Origin: Streptosporangium album
GTDB lineage: Bacteria > Actinomycetota > Actinomycetes > Streptosporangiales > Streptosporangiaceae
Length of the DNA stretch: 64,000 nucleotides
Assembly: GCF_014203795.1 (NCBI RefSeq)
Contig: NZ_JACHJU010000001.1
Location: forward strand, 868,001 to 932,000
Direction of reading: 5' to 3'
Below the pieces are notes generated by a model. The model ran no database searches and was not told the DNA's origin. It saw nothing but the letters and a program-made list of their open reading frames with translations. Below, piece by piece: positions 1 through 8,076 of this stretch (its first letter is position 1; each line of letters opens with the position of its first letter). Made by a program: the position numbers and the translations under genes.

Positions 1-1257
1 ATCGCCACTGGCGTCGGCGCGCCCGACAGCCAGGTCCGTTTCGCCGACGTCAACGGCGACCGCCGCGCGGACTATCTCGTCCTGGCCGACGACGGGTCCG
101 TACGCGCCTGGCTGAACACCCCTGGCAGTGGCGGCCGGCCGTCGTGGAGTTCTCTGGGGCAGATCGCCGCCGGCACGGGGTCGCCGGGCTCGCACGTGCG
201 CTTCGCCGACACCGACAAGGATGGCCGGGACGACTACCTCGTCGTGGGCGACGACGGTTCCATCACCGCCTGGCGGAACGCGCCGGGCAACGGTGGCGTA
301 CCGTCCTGGTCCTCCCTGGGCCGGATCGCGACAGGGGTGGAGGGGGGCTCCCGCGACGCGGTGCGCCTGGCCGACTTCGACGGCGACGGCGACGCCGACT
401 ACCTCGCCGTGGACGAGGACGGGGGCGTGCGCCTCTGGCTCTACGGCGGCCCTGGCTCCTGGGCTTCCCAGGGTGCCGTGCTCGCCGGTCAATCCGGGGC
501 GAAGGTACGGTTCGCGCAGATCGAGGGCGACGCCCGGCAGGACTACCTGATCGTGGCGGACGACGGGTCCGTACGCGCCTGGGTGAACACGCCCGGAAAC
601 GGCGGCAAGCCCTCCTGGCAGAGCCTGGGGATGATCGCGCCGGGAGTGGGTGCGTCCGGCGACCGCGTCCAGCTCGCCGACATCAACGCCGACGGCCGCG
701 ACGACTACCTCGTGGTGCAGGACAACGCATCGGTGTCAGCCTGGCTGAACACGCCCGGAAACGGCGGCAAGCCCTCCTGGCAGAGCCTGGGGGTGATCGC
801 GCCCAGGGTGCAGGGCGTCACCGGGGACATGGTCCGGTTCGCCGACTACGACGGCGACGGCCGTGACGACTATCTCGTGGTCTCCGACAGCGGCGCCGTG
901 CGTGCCTGGCGGAACACCCCTGGGAACAACGGCATCCCTTCTTGGTCTGCCCGCGAAGTCCTCGCCGCCGGAGTCGACGGCGCCACCCGCGACAAGCTCC
1001 GCTTCGCCGACATCGACGCCGACGGCCGCGACGACTACCTCATTGTCCAGGACAACGGAGTGGTGCTGGCCTGGGTGAACAACGGTGGCGAAGGGTCCGG
1101 CGGCTGGATCAACCAGGGGACGTTCGCGTCCGGAGTCAGTGGCGCCACCCGCGACAAGCTCCGCTTCGCCGACGTCAACGGCGACAGCCGGGCCGACTAC
1201 CTGATGGTGTCGGAGAGTTCGGCGGTGGATGCCTGGCTGAACCGGGCCGGGGCCTGA
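1..1257 (+). CDS. FG-GAP/VCBS repeat protein, 5' end outside window
   Basis: The reading frame is open from base 1 to a TGA at 1255-1257, so 418 residues of the C-terminal part are visible and the start lies upstream. It is built of about seven tandem units of roughly 52-54 residues, each with a calcium-loop core of the FADxDGDGRDDYL type followed by DDGSVRAW and GNGGxPSW. This is the FG-GAP/VCBS pattern, which folds into beta-propeller blades and is usually found on secreted proteins. No catalytic domain is visible in the part present; one could lie upstream. Two units share a 58-nt stretch with one mismatch (584-641 and 746-803), suggesting recent duplication or gene conversion. Family call is firm; function is unknown. 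Confidence 0.85.
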   Translation: MATGVGAPDSQVRFADVNGDRRADYLVLADDGSVRAWLNTPGSGGRPSWSSLGQIAAGTGSPGSHVRFADTDKDGRDDYLVVGDDGSITAWRNAPGNGGVPSWSSLGRIATGVEGGSRDAVRLADFDGDGDADYLAVDEDGGVRLWLYGGPGSWASQGAVLAGQSGAKVRFAQIEGDARQDYLIVADDGSVRAWVNTPGNGGKPSWQSLGMIAPGVGASGDRVQLADINADGRDDYLVVQDNASVSAWLNTPGNGGKPSWQSLGVIAPRVQGVTGDMVRFADYDGDGRDDYLVVSDSGAVRAWRNTPGNNGIPSWSAREVLAAGVDGATRDKLRFADIDADGRDDYLIVQDNGVVLAWVNNGGEGSGGWINQGTFASGVSGATRDKLRFADVNGDSRADYLMVSESSAVDAWLNRAGA

Positions 1258-1324
1258 TCGCCGTACGTGCGTGCCGACGGGGGCTCCCCGTCCGTGCCGG
1301 GGTGGAGGCTCGGCCACCGCGACC

Positions 1325-1416
1325 GGCAAGACACGGGCCGACATCCCTTCCGATCGGGGATCCCGGCGGATCGCTGCGAACAACTCGGCCTTGCCCTTGT
1401 TCTGGTGCCAATCCAC
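1325..1416 (-). pseudogene. IS21-family transposase N-terminal fragment
   Basis: The minus strand encodes about 30 residues containing AELFAAIRRDPRSEGMSARV, which resembles the N-terminal start of actinobacterial IS21 (IstA-type) transposases. The similarity ends before the helix-turn-helix is complete and no transposase body follows. It is a remnant between the FG-GAP gene and the P450 remnant. The assignment rests on a short motif and is tentative. Confidence 0.4.
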
Positions 1417-1499
1417 GCCTACATAGCCAGTTGGGCCCGCTCAACGGTCCATCTCCTTGCACGACTGGCTGGCCGCGCACGCGGTCACGCCCGTCGCCT

Positions 1500-1930
1500 A
1501 TGGTCGAGGAGTTGCTGCGCTACGAACCACCGGTGCAGATGCTGACCGGCCGCAGTACGCTGGCCGACATCGACCTTGCCGGCACCACCATTCCCAAAGG
1601 CGCACCACTCGCGCTGGTGCTCGGCGACCGCGACCCCGACCGCTTCCCTGATCCGGACCGCTTCGACCCCGACCGCTTCCCTGATCCGGACCGCTTCGAC
1701 CCCGACCGCACCGACAACCAGCACCTCGGCTTCGGCAGCGGCATCCACTACTGCTACAGGCCCCGCTCGCCCGGGTCGAGGCGCAGGTCGCGTTGTCCGC
1801 GCTGGCCCGCCGACTGGTGTAACCCCGGCTGGTCACCGACCCGCCACCGTACCGGCCCAGCCCAGCCCTGCGCGGCCCCCGCCACCTCTTCGTCGACATC
1901 GACGCCATCGCCCCGGCAGCCGAGGCAGCG
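1500..1930 (+). pseudogene. Cytochrome P450 C-terminal remnant
   Basis: The frame starting at 1500 reads VEELLRYEPP (K-helix region), then the meander FPDPDRFDPDR and the haem-ligand loop FGSGIHYC. Directly after the haem cysteine the frame shifts: the expected continuation APLARVEAQVALSALARRLV is present one frame over and then hits a TAA where a codon such as AAC would be expected, followed by a recognisable P450 C-terminus to about 1930. The first ~230 residues of a normal ~400-residue P450 are missing. A 33-bp tandem duplication lies inside the meander. With a frameshift, a nonsense codon and the N-terminal loss, this is certainly non-functional. Confidence 0.85.
1631..1709 (+). repeat. 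33-bp tandem duplication inside the P450 remnant
   Basis: A 33-bp unit beginning CGACCCCGACCGCTTCCCTG occurs at 1631-1663 and 1664-1696, with a further 13 bp of the unit after it. It duplicates the DPDRFPDPDRF meander in frame and probably arose by slippage. Confidence 0.85.
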
Positions 1931-2010
1931 ATCGGGGTGCAGCCCCGCGAACGGGTGCCGCGACCGGCCCACGGATAGCACGCCGGTCTGTCCGGAATCT
2001 CTGGAGCACC

Positions 2011-2286
2011 TCAACGCAGCCACAGCGCGCGTCGCGGCAACGGCGCAGCATCGGCCGGCCCCTGGAGCACCTGCCAGAACATCCACGAATTGACCGCGCC
2101 GACCAGTAGCAACCCACCCAGCACCGCGAGCAGCGAGGTCTCGTCGGCGAAGCGGGAGGGCGGATACCACTGGACCACGGTCCAGGCCGGATCAAGGGAA
2201 TCCCGGACCAGGCTGACGACGACCGCGACCACCACGGCCACCATGTTGGCGATTGCCGCTAATCGCCCCAGACGGTATCTCTGCAC
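2011..2286 (-). CDS. Small two-helix membrane protein
   Basis: A 91-residue hypothetical protein. Two hydrophobic segments are visible: an N-terminal one (about residues 8-26, LAAIANMVAVVVAVVVSLV) and a second near residues 53-73 ending in NSWMFWQVL. The GTG at 2286 is preferred because AAAGGGCGG lies 6 nt upstream; an in-frame GTG at 2331 has no comparable ribosome site. It is convergent with the P450 remnant, whose decay may have altered its C-terminus. No family is recognised. It is probably an inner-membrane protein of unknown role. Confidence 0.55.
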   Translation of the reverse strand: MQRYRLGRLAAIANMVAVVVAVVVSLVRDSLDPAWTVVQWYPPSRFADETSLLAVLGGLLLVGAVNSWMFWQVLQGPADAAPLPRRALWLR

Positions 2287-2549
2287 TGCATGCCGCCCTT
2301 TCCGCGCGAAAGGGCCGATCGTAGCGCCCACCTGGCGGCGCCTGTGCGCGAACCGTTCACAAGGTGATCAACCGAGATTTTCTCCAAGCCGCTGGAGGGC
2401 GCGCAACAGGCCACGTGTGCGAGAAAAGACAGGTCGCGTCGTCAGTGTCCGGTCAGGGCGTGGTCGATCGTCAGTGGGGAGTCGCAGCTCAATGGAGTGC
2501 GCTGACCATGAACGTTGGCCGGGCTTCCGGGGCCGACCCCAGTCCGGAT

Positions 2550-3254
2550 TCATCTCTGAAGCGACGCGCCGTCGAACCCGGTGAACGTGGGTGGATACCG
2601 CACTAGCTCGGCTCGCGCCGTTGACTGTTCGACGGCAGGGCGGCCGGTCGCGAGTTCGGGAACGTACTTGTAGATGGTCGAGCGGCTGACACCCAGGAGT
2701 CGGGCGATGGAGGAGACGGTGTTCTCCGGCCGGGTGAGCAGGTCGCGGGCGTGCCGAACCTGCTCGGAGGTCATCGCCGGAGGGCGTCCCAGGCGCTGAC
2801 CGCGAGCGCGAGCGGCGGCCAGGCCCTCGTGGGTGCCCTCGACGATGAGCTCGCGGATGAACTCCGCCAGGGCGGCGAAGACGTGGAAGACAAGGCGGCC
2901 GCCGGTGGTGGTGTCGAGGGCTTCCTTCAGGGACCGGAAGCCGACGCCGCGGCGGCGCAAATCGGCGACGATCGTGATGAGGTCCTGGAGGGAGCGAGCG
3001 AGCCGGTCGAGCGAGGGGACGATCAGGGCGTCGCCGGGCCGCAGGTAGTCCAGGGCCTTGGCGAGATCTTCGCGGTCGGTGTTCTTGCCGCTCAGCTTGT
3101 CGGCGAAAATGCGGATGCAGCCGGCGGCTTCGAGCGCGCGAGTCTGCCGGTCCAGGCGCTGATCGCGTGTGGAGACCCGGGCATAGCCGACCAGCGCTCC
3201 GGTGAGGACGGCGGGTTCGGTGCCAAGGAGGTCGTCGGCGGCCTGGAGGATCAC
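2550..3254 (-). CDS. Serine recombinase (Tn3-type resolvase/invertase)
   Basis: A small serine recombinase of about 234 residues. The N-terminal catalytic domain opens with GYARVSTRDQ, containing the nucleophilic serine, and continues with the conserved IVPSLDRLARSLQDL and GVGFRSLKE blocks. The long E-helix region is FAALAEFIRELIVEGTHEGL. A C-terminal helix-turn-helix (SSIARLLGVSRSTIYKYV) binds the recombination site. Such enzymes resolve cointegrates of Tn3-family transposons or invert DNA. A Tn3 transposase tail occurs 5 kb away at 8077-8262, but the two cannot be shown to be one element. The GTG at 3254 lacks a clear ribosome site, so the start is uncertain. A dyad-rich region (3301-3363) immediately upstream fits a res site. 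Confidence 0.85.
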   Translation of the reverse strand: MILQAADDLLGTEPAVLTGALVGYARVSTRDQRLDRQTRALEAAGCIRIFADKLSGKNTDREDLAKALDYLRPGDALIVPSLDRLARSLQDLITIVADLRRRGVGFRSLKEALDTTTGGRLVFHVFAALAEFIRELIVEGTHEGLAAARARGQRLGRPPAMTSEQVRHARDLLTRPENTVSSIARLLGVSRSTIYKYVPELATGRPAVEQSTARAELVRYPPTFTGFDGASLQR

Positions 3255-3300
3255 TGTGGAGGGGGCCGAACCGTCGGGGAGCGTCGTCGCACCTCAGAAG

Positions 3301-3363
3301 TGTCGAGAAAATGGTCTCGCGAGAGTTGATGAACACGCTGAATTCTCAACACGTTTTCCGACA
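3301..3363. promoter_or_regulatory. Candidate res region of the serine recombinase
   Basis: Upstream of the recombinase gene, TGTCGAGAAAA (3301-3311) faces TTTTCCGACA (3354-3363) as an imperfect inverted repeat, with a 10-bp palindrome TCTCGCGAGA (3315-3324) between. TGTC...GACA dyads next to the gene are typical of resolvase sub-sites. Inference from position and form only. Confidence 0.4.
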
Positions 3364-3406
3364 CTCGGGCGGCCTGTCGGCGGTTCGTGAAGAGGACTCC
3401 GGTCAA

Positions 3407-3436
3407 GGTGTTGAGAAACGATCGTTATCTTGAGCC
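3407..3436. repeat. Left 30-bp inverted repeat of a TetR/MFS island
   Basis: The sequence running from GGTGTTGAGAAACG to ATCTTGAGCC matches the reverse complement of 5851-5880 at 26 of 30 positions, including a 15-bp exact block (GGCTCAAGATAACGA in the other orientation). The pair brackets the TetR gene, the MFS gene and a broken tyrosine recombinase. Confidence 0.75.
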
Positions 3437-3581
3437 GCTGAGCGATGTATGGCCTCTGACCTGGACAGCCTCGTTGCAGACGGTGTCCGCAACGAGACCG
3501 ATGTGGTCCTCGTGCGGCAAAGCCGTGCAGACCCTGGCGACTGACCCTTAAGGGCGATCTCGGCCGGGGTCGTGCTGTGGT

Positions 3582-4160
3582 TCACGCGGAAGTGACCCAG
3601 TCGTCCACCAGAGCGCAGAGCTGATCCAGGGCGGCCTCCACGCGCTCACGGTCGCCGGTCGTGAGGAAGTCGATCTGCAGCCCCGTGTACGCCGAGTTGG
3701 CCAGCGTGGAGACCCGCAACGCGTCGGCCTCGGCCATGCCCCGCTCGCGCAGTAGCCCCGCCACGAACTCCGACCGGTCCGCCAGCAGCCTGGGCACGTG
3801 ACCGGCCAGCTTGCCAGCCGCGGCCAGGCCCTCGATCTCGTGGATCAGGCGGGCGACCGGCAGGTTCTCCTCCCGCGTCTGCCAGTCCCAGGTCCGCCGG
3901 ATGATCGTTCCGACGCTGTCGGAGCCCGACCAGCCCGGCAGCGAGCGCAGCCAGGCCCGGTGCCGCTCGTCCAGGCGTTCCATGGTCGCCGAGAGCAGGG
4001 TCTCCTTGTCGGCGAAGTGATGGGTCAGCACGCGCGTGGACTTGCCCAGGTGCTGGGCCAGCGGGCGCATCGACAACGTCGAGAGGCCGTGTCCGGCCAG
4101 GTAGTCGACGATCTGGTCGAGCAGCTCCGCGCGGCGTTGCGGGTCGGCGGTCCTGGCCAT
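3582..4160 (-). CDS. TetR-family repressor of the adjacent MFS exporter
   Basis: A 192-residue TetR-type regulator. The N-terminal helix-turn-helix spans about residues 10-55 (LLDQIVDYLAGHGLSTLSMR, then LGKSTRVLTHHFADKE, typical of TetR DNA-recognition helices); the rest is the ligand-binding domain. The ATG at 4160 is preferred because AAAGGAA sits just upstream; an ATG at 4181 would add seven residues. The gene is divergent from the MFS transporter at 4242, and the 81-bp gap carries GTTACCTTA repeats suitable as operators. By analogy with TetR/exporter pairs it probably represses the transporter and itself until a drug-like ligand binds. Confidence 0.85.
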   Translation of the reverse strand: MARTADPQRRAELLDQIVDYLAGHGLSTLSMRPLAQHLGKSTRVLTHHFADKETLLSATMERLDERHRAWLRSLPGWSGSDSVGTIIRRTWDWQTREENLPVARLIHEIEGLAAAGKLAGHVPRLLADRSEFVAGLLRERGMAEADALRVSTLANSAYTGLQIDFLTTGDRERVEAALDQLCALVDDWVTSA

Positions 4161-4194
4161 CGCAATTTCCTTTGACGTCATTGAGGTGACGACT

Positions 4195-4226
4195 GTTACC
4201 TTAGCGGGGAAACACTCGTTACCTTA
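4195..4226. promoter_or_regulatory. Divergent promoter with GTTACCTTA direct repeats
   Basis: GTTACCTTA occurs at 4195-4203 and 4218-4226, with the starts 23 bp apart, between the divergent tetR and MFS genes. AGGTGACGACTGTTACCT around the first copy is also partly palindromic. These are likely operator elements for the neighbouring TetR protein. An AAGGGG ribosome site follows at 4230-4235. Confidence 0.5.
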
Positions 4227-4241
4227 ATCAAGGGGATATCC

Positions 4242-5414
4242 ATGCCTGTCGCCGTACGGCAGCGGCTGCCCGCGTGGCTGTTCGCCCTGGTGTTCACCAC
4301 GTTCGCCTTCGCCACGGACGACTACGTGATCGCCGGGGTGCTGCCCGCGATCTCGGCGGACCTCGGTGTCAGCGAGGCCGCGGGCGGGCAGCTTGTCACC
4401 GTCTTCTCGCTCGCGTTCGCGCTGGCGGCGCCCGTGGCCTCCGTGGTGACCGCCACCTGGCCCCGGCGCGGGCTGCTCACCGGGGCGCTGGCGGTGTTCG
4501 TGGTGGCGAACTGGGCCGGGGCTTTCACGACCTCGTACGCGCTGCTCATGGGGCTGCGGATGCTGGCCGCGGTGGCGGCGGCGGCCGTCGTGCCCGCCGC
4601 GTACGCCATCGCGACCACCCTCGCCCCCGAAGGGCGGCAGGGGCGCTACCTGGCACTGGTGATGGGCGGGCTGACCGGGTCACTCACGCTCGGCGTGCCC
4701 ATCGGCACCTGGGTGGGCGCCGCGTTCGGCTGGCAGGCCACGTTCGGCCTCGGCGGGGCGCTGGGGCTGGTTGCGCTGGTGGCGATCAGGAGGACGCTGC
4801 CCGAGACGCCTCCTGCGCCCGCCATGCCCATCCGGGACCGGCTGGCGCCGCTGGCCGGCCCTCGGGTCCTGCTGGGACTGCTGGGGATCGTGGCGATCGT
4901 CCTGGGCAGCATGATGGTGCTGACCTACCTCTCGCCGTTCCTGCATGACCTGGCCGGGGCGGGACCCGCCGAGCTCGGGTGGGTGTTCGTGCTGGCCGGC
5001 CTCGCCGGGTTCGCAGGCGGGCAGTTCGGTGGGCGGGCCGCCGACCGATGGGGATCCTATCGAGCGCTGATCACCGGGGTCGTGGGGTTCGCGGCGGTGA
5101 TGGCTGTCTTCAGCGCCTGCTGGTTCCTGCGGCCGGTCCCGTTGCCGGCGCTGCTGCCGCTGTTGCTGGTATGGGCGGCCGTGTCCTGGTGGATCCCGCC
5201 GCCCGCGCAGACCCGGCTGCTCGCCCTGGCCGGCCCGGCGGGGCCGCAGGCGCTCGCGCTCAACAGCAGCGCCGTCTACGTCGGGGCATCGGTCGGCGGC
5301 GCGGTCGGCGGACTCGTGCTCGGCGGGCACGGAAGCGGCTGGCTGCCGGGCGTGGCGGCCGGCGTCGAACTGGCCGCCCTCGCGCTCTTCTGGCTGGCCG
5401 GACGCGTCAGGTGA
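4242..5414 (+). CDS. MFS drug exporter (DHA1, Bcr/CmlR-like)
   Basis: A 390-residue major facilitator transporter with about twelve hydrophobic segments spread over its full length. The N-terminus TTFAFATDDYVIAGVLPAI and the following motif-A-like loop resemble Bcr/CflA and actinobacterial chloramphenicol-exporter proteins. It should act in the cytoplasmic membrane as a proton-coupled drug efflux pump; the substrate cannot be read from the sequence. The start ATG at 4242 is preceded by AAGGGG. It is divergently paired with a TetR gene, and both lie between 30-bp inverted repeats, suggesting the pair was mobilised as resistance cargo. Confidence 0.85.
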   Translation: MPVAVRQRLPAWLFALVFTTFAFATDDYVIAGVLPAISADLGVSEAAGGQLVTVFSLAFALAAPVASVVTATWPRRGLLTGALAVFVVANWAGAFTTSYALLMGLRMLAAVAAAAVVPAAYAIATTLAPEGRQGRYLALVMGGLTGSLTLGVPIGTWVGAAFGWQATFGLGGALGLVALVAIRRTLPETPPAPAMPIRDRLAPLAGPRVLLGLLGIVAIVLGSMMVLTYLSPFLHDLAGAGPAELGWVFVLAGLAGFAGGQFGGRAADRWGSYRALITGVVGFAAVMAVFSACWFLRPVPLPALLPLLLVWAAVSWWIPPPAQTRLLALAGPAGPQALALNSSAVYVGASVGGAVGGLVLGGHGSGWLPGVAAGVELAALALFWLAGRVR

Positions 5415-5489
5415 AGACCGGCTCCGCCGGGCCGGTCTTCCTCCCTACTCAGCGCGCGCCGACAGCTTGCCACTTGCCGGCGCCTCGCC

Positions 5490-5743
5490 GCAGTGATGCT
5501 CCACGGAAGGCAGGAGCGATACCGAGCCGTCGCGCGCCACGGGCGCCCTGCACAGCGACGCGATGAATTCCGCGACGTCTTCCAACCGGACGTCCCGCCA
5601 GTCAAGCCCTTGCCGGTGCAGGAAGACGAACCAGTCCTTCAGATCGCGCGCGTATGCCTTGACCGTGTTTGGGGACCGTTCGATCGAGCACTGTCCACGA
5701 CTCACGCCGGCTGTCGGGCAACAGCACCCGCTGAACACGCATC
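5490..5743 (-). pseudogene. Tyrosine recombinase N-terminal remnant
   Basis: The minus strand starts MRVQRVLLPDSRRESWTVLD (ATG at 5743, preceded by GGAGGAG), changes frame near 5687, then continues ERSPNTVKAYARDLKDWFVF and LEDVAEFIASLCR. This is the SAM-like core-binding domain of tyrosine integrases of the kind found in actinobacterial Tn554-like elements. Homology ends after VEHHCGEA, so the catalytic domain with its R-H-R-Y residues is absent. It lies just inside the right 30-bp inverted repeat, where a recombinase gene would be expected, and is probably the original engine of that element, interrupted by or swapped for the TetR/MFS cargo. Confidence 0.75.
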
Positions 5744-5850
5744 GCTCCTCCGCGAGATCCACGTGATGGACAGCGGCAGATAACCACGTCCAGCAGGCAG
5801 ATCTCGCAAACTGAGTCATCCGTGTTCAACGTGAAAGAGAGTGCTTCCCA

Positions 5851-5880
5851 GGCTCAAGATAACGAACGATTTACAACACC
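5851..5880. repeat. Right 30-bp inverted repeat of the TetR/MFS island
   Basis: It begins GGCTCAAGATAACGA and ends CAACACC, and is the partner of 3407-3436 (26/30 identity in inverted orientation). The recombinase remnant begins 108 bp inside it. The following 5881-6168 shows no supportable gene. Confidence 0.75.
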
Positions 5881-6168
5881 CCCGACGCCGCCTCTCACGT
5901 CGGAATCTGGGTCAGCGGGCGGTCAGTCCGGTGAGCAGGATCGCTGCAACCGAACGGGGGCTGTCCTGAAGCCGCTGCGGGATCCTGCGAACGCTGTGGA
6001 CGAATAGTTCAACGCTGGGGTTGTTCGGGTTTGCATACGACTGCGGCGTTGGCCAGAGTGCGGATGGCATCGGTGATGGCGCCATTGACAGCCGGCAACA
6101 ATGGGCGGCGGAGGGCGTGGCCTGGAAGTCGGCGGTCGCGGGTGTGCGGACGTCATGTCGCCGCGCCG

Positions 6169-6191
6169 CTTGACCCTGACGCAGGGTCAAG
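6169..6191 (+). promoter_or_regulatory. MerR-type operator and promoter
   Basis: CTTGACCCTG (6169-6178) and CAGGGTCAAG (6182-6191) form a perfect 10-bp dyad around a 3-bp centre. TTGACC (6170-6175) can serve as the -35 and CAGCAT (6196-6201) as a -10, a 20-bp spacing typical of MerR-activated promoters. The expected transcription start would fall at about 6208, exactly on an ATG, implying a leaderless message. Confidence 0.75.
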
Positions 6192-6207
6192 CTCTCAGCA
6201 TGGTGGC

Positions 6208-7095
6208 ATGACCACGGAAACCAGTGCGATCGAAGTCGCCGGGCTGCGCAATTCGGACGGCGACCACGACGATGATGGAGAGCGGGCTGAGAGAGGCGAC
6301 AGGACGATGCGGCACTTCACGATCCACCACGACGGCGTCACGATCCCGGTGTCTCGCGACGGCCGAGGACGACCGCTGGTCCTGTGCCCTGGGCTGAACT
6401 CGACGCAGGCCGACCTGCACGAGCTGGCGGAGCTGCTGCGGGCCGACCACGACGTGGTGACCTTCGACCTGCGGGGCCATGGCCTCGCCTCGGCCGCCGA
6501 CCGGTACTCCTTCGAGGCCTTCCTCAGCGATCTCGTCGCGGTGATGGCGGAGCTGGGAAACCTCGGCCTGCCCGCGGCGCCAGTGCTGGTGGGCTACTCG
6601 TTGGGCGCGGACCTGGCCGTGCACTACGCCTGCGAGCATCCTGGCGCCGTCGCCGAGCTTGTCCTCATCGACGGGGCGAACCCGGTGCCCGAACCGTTCA
6701 TCACCGAGGCCGTCCTGCCGGAGTTCCGCGCCATGTGGGAGGACCTGGCGACGCAGCAGGAGGCCGAGCGGGGCACCGCGCGTCGGGTGCTGCTCACCGC
6801 CCAGGAGATTCTCGACCTGAACGTCGAGGTCGATGTGGTCCGGTCCGAGATCCTCGACCGATACAGAAAGATCGACCGGCCCATCAGCATGATCATGTCG
6901 ACCTCGATGGCCGGCGACGACGGCGAAGGGCACGCGCCGCGGTTCAACCAGAACTGGCGTGCCGGCGTCGAGCGACTTGTCCGCGAGCACCCGCACATCG
7001 CCACCACCTGGCTCAACGCCGACCACGGGCTGGTCTTCACCCACGCTCCGGAGATCGCCCAGATCATCCGGAGTGCACAAGACCCGGCCTCGTAA
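6208..7095 (+). CDS. Alpha/beta hydrolase, MerR-controlled
   Basis: A 295-residue alpha/beta-hydrolase-fold protein. The oxyanion/N-terminal block is LVLCPGLNSTQADLHEL, the nucleophile elbow is GYSLGAD (serine), and the likely catalytic histidine is in NADHGLVFTH. Substrate is unknown; relatives hydrolyse esters, lactones or amides in the cytoplasm. The ATG at 6208 is chosen because the MerR-type promoter predicts a leaderless start there. An in-frame ATG at 6307 begins the conserved part (MRHFTIHHDG), so the first 33 residues, which are acidic and low in complexity, could be untranslated. The MerR gene follows 23 bp downstream and probably shares the transcript. Confidence 0.8.
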   Translation: MTTETSAIEVAGLRNSDGDHDDDGERAERGDRTMRHFTIHHDGVTIPVSRDGRGRPLVLCPGLNSTQADLHELAELLRADHDVVTFDLRGHGLASAADRYSFEAFLSDLVAVMAELGNLGLPAAPVLVGYSLGADLAVHYACEHPGAVAELVLIDGANPVPEPFITEAVLPEFRAMWEDLATQQEAERGTARRVLLTAQEILDLNVEVDVVRSEILDRYRKIDRPISMIMSTSMAGDDGEGHAPRFNQNWRAGVERLVREHPHIATTWLNADHGLVFTHAPEIAQIIRSAQDPAS

Positions 7096-7118
7096 GCGAT
7101 TCCTGGGAGGCCGGCCTG

Positions 7119-7910
7119 ATGCTGACCATCGGCGAACTGGCGTCGTACGCCGGAGTGACGGTGCGCGCGGTGCGGCACTACCACGCCAAGGGGCTGCTGC
7201 CGGAGCCGGAGCGGGACCACTCCGGCTACCGCAGGTACGACGCCGGCGCCGTGGTCGAGCTGATCAGGATCCGGACCCTCGCCGAGGCCGGCGTCCCGCT
7301 GACGCGGGTGCGGGAGCTGCTGCGGGCCGACGAGGAGGAGTTCGCCGCAGCGATCACAGACATCGACAAGCGGCTGCGGGCGGAGATCCGCGAGCGACAG
7401 CGGCATCGCGAGCGGATTGCCCGGCTCGCCTCCGGGGACAGCCTGGCGCTGCCCTCGGAGGTGGTCGAGTATCTCGACCGACTGCGGGCGCTCGGGGTCG
7501 ACGAGCGGATCGTCCAGGCCGAACGCGACGGCTGGATCCCGCTGGCCGCGCACTCACCCGAGCGGGTCCCAGAGTGGATGGCACGCAAGCGGGAGCAGAT
7601 CGCCGACCCGCGCCTCGTCGACTTCTACCTCACCCTGGGCCGGGCTCTCGACCGAGCCGACGACGACCCGCGGCTGGTCGAGCTAGCCGACAAGCTGGCC
7701 GCCTACATCACGCGTGTGGCCGACGAGCGGGGCGAGGACTATGTCGACGACACCGATATCGAGTCACCGCTTGTCAAGCTGATGGACACGCTGGCGTTCG
7801 ACACTGTGCCGCCGGCGCGTCGGCTGATCGAGCTGCTGAAGCAGCGAGGATGGACGGGCTGGACCAAGCTCGAGCGCGTGGCCCCCACACCGGGTACGGC
7901 TCCCCGATAG
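7119..7910 (+). CDS. MerR-family regulator
   Basis: A 263-residue MerR protein. The N-terminal winged helix is unmistakable: MLTIGELASYAGVTVRAVRH, then GLLPEPERDHSGYRRYD. A coiled-coil dimer helix follows (about residues 75-110), then a ~150-residue effector domain without a clustered cysteine metal site, so a small organic ligand is more likely than a metal. CTGGGAGG at 7103-7110 gives a good ribosome site. It lies downstream of the hydrolase in the same orientation; the dyad at 6169-6191 is its probable operator, making the operon autoregulated. The inducer is unknown and may be the hydrolase substrate. Confidence 0.88.
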   Translation: MLTIGELASYAGVTVRAVRHYHAKGLLPEPERDHSGYRRYDAGAVVELIRIRTLAEAGVPLTRVRELLRADEEEFAAAITDIDKRLRAEIRERQRHRERIARLASGDSLALPSEVVEYLDRLRALGVDERIVQAERDGWIPLAAHSPERVPEWMARKREQIADPRLVDFYLTLGRALDRADDDPRLVELADKLAAYITRVADERGEDYVDDTDIESPLVKLMDTLAFDTVPPARRLIELLKQRGWTGWTKLERVAPTPGTAPR

Positions 7911-8076
7911 TGTCCAGTACGGGCAGGAAGACACCGCAGTACGGCGATCCGGGCGCTATCGGTGACGGCGGGCAGGGTCCTGCCGGGCGAGGCGACGGCT
8001 TGGTCCGATCGCAACAACCCGAGCGACGGACCGAATACACGACAGTGGATTACGCGAGGTCGCCAGTTCTGTCCCC

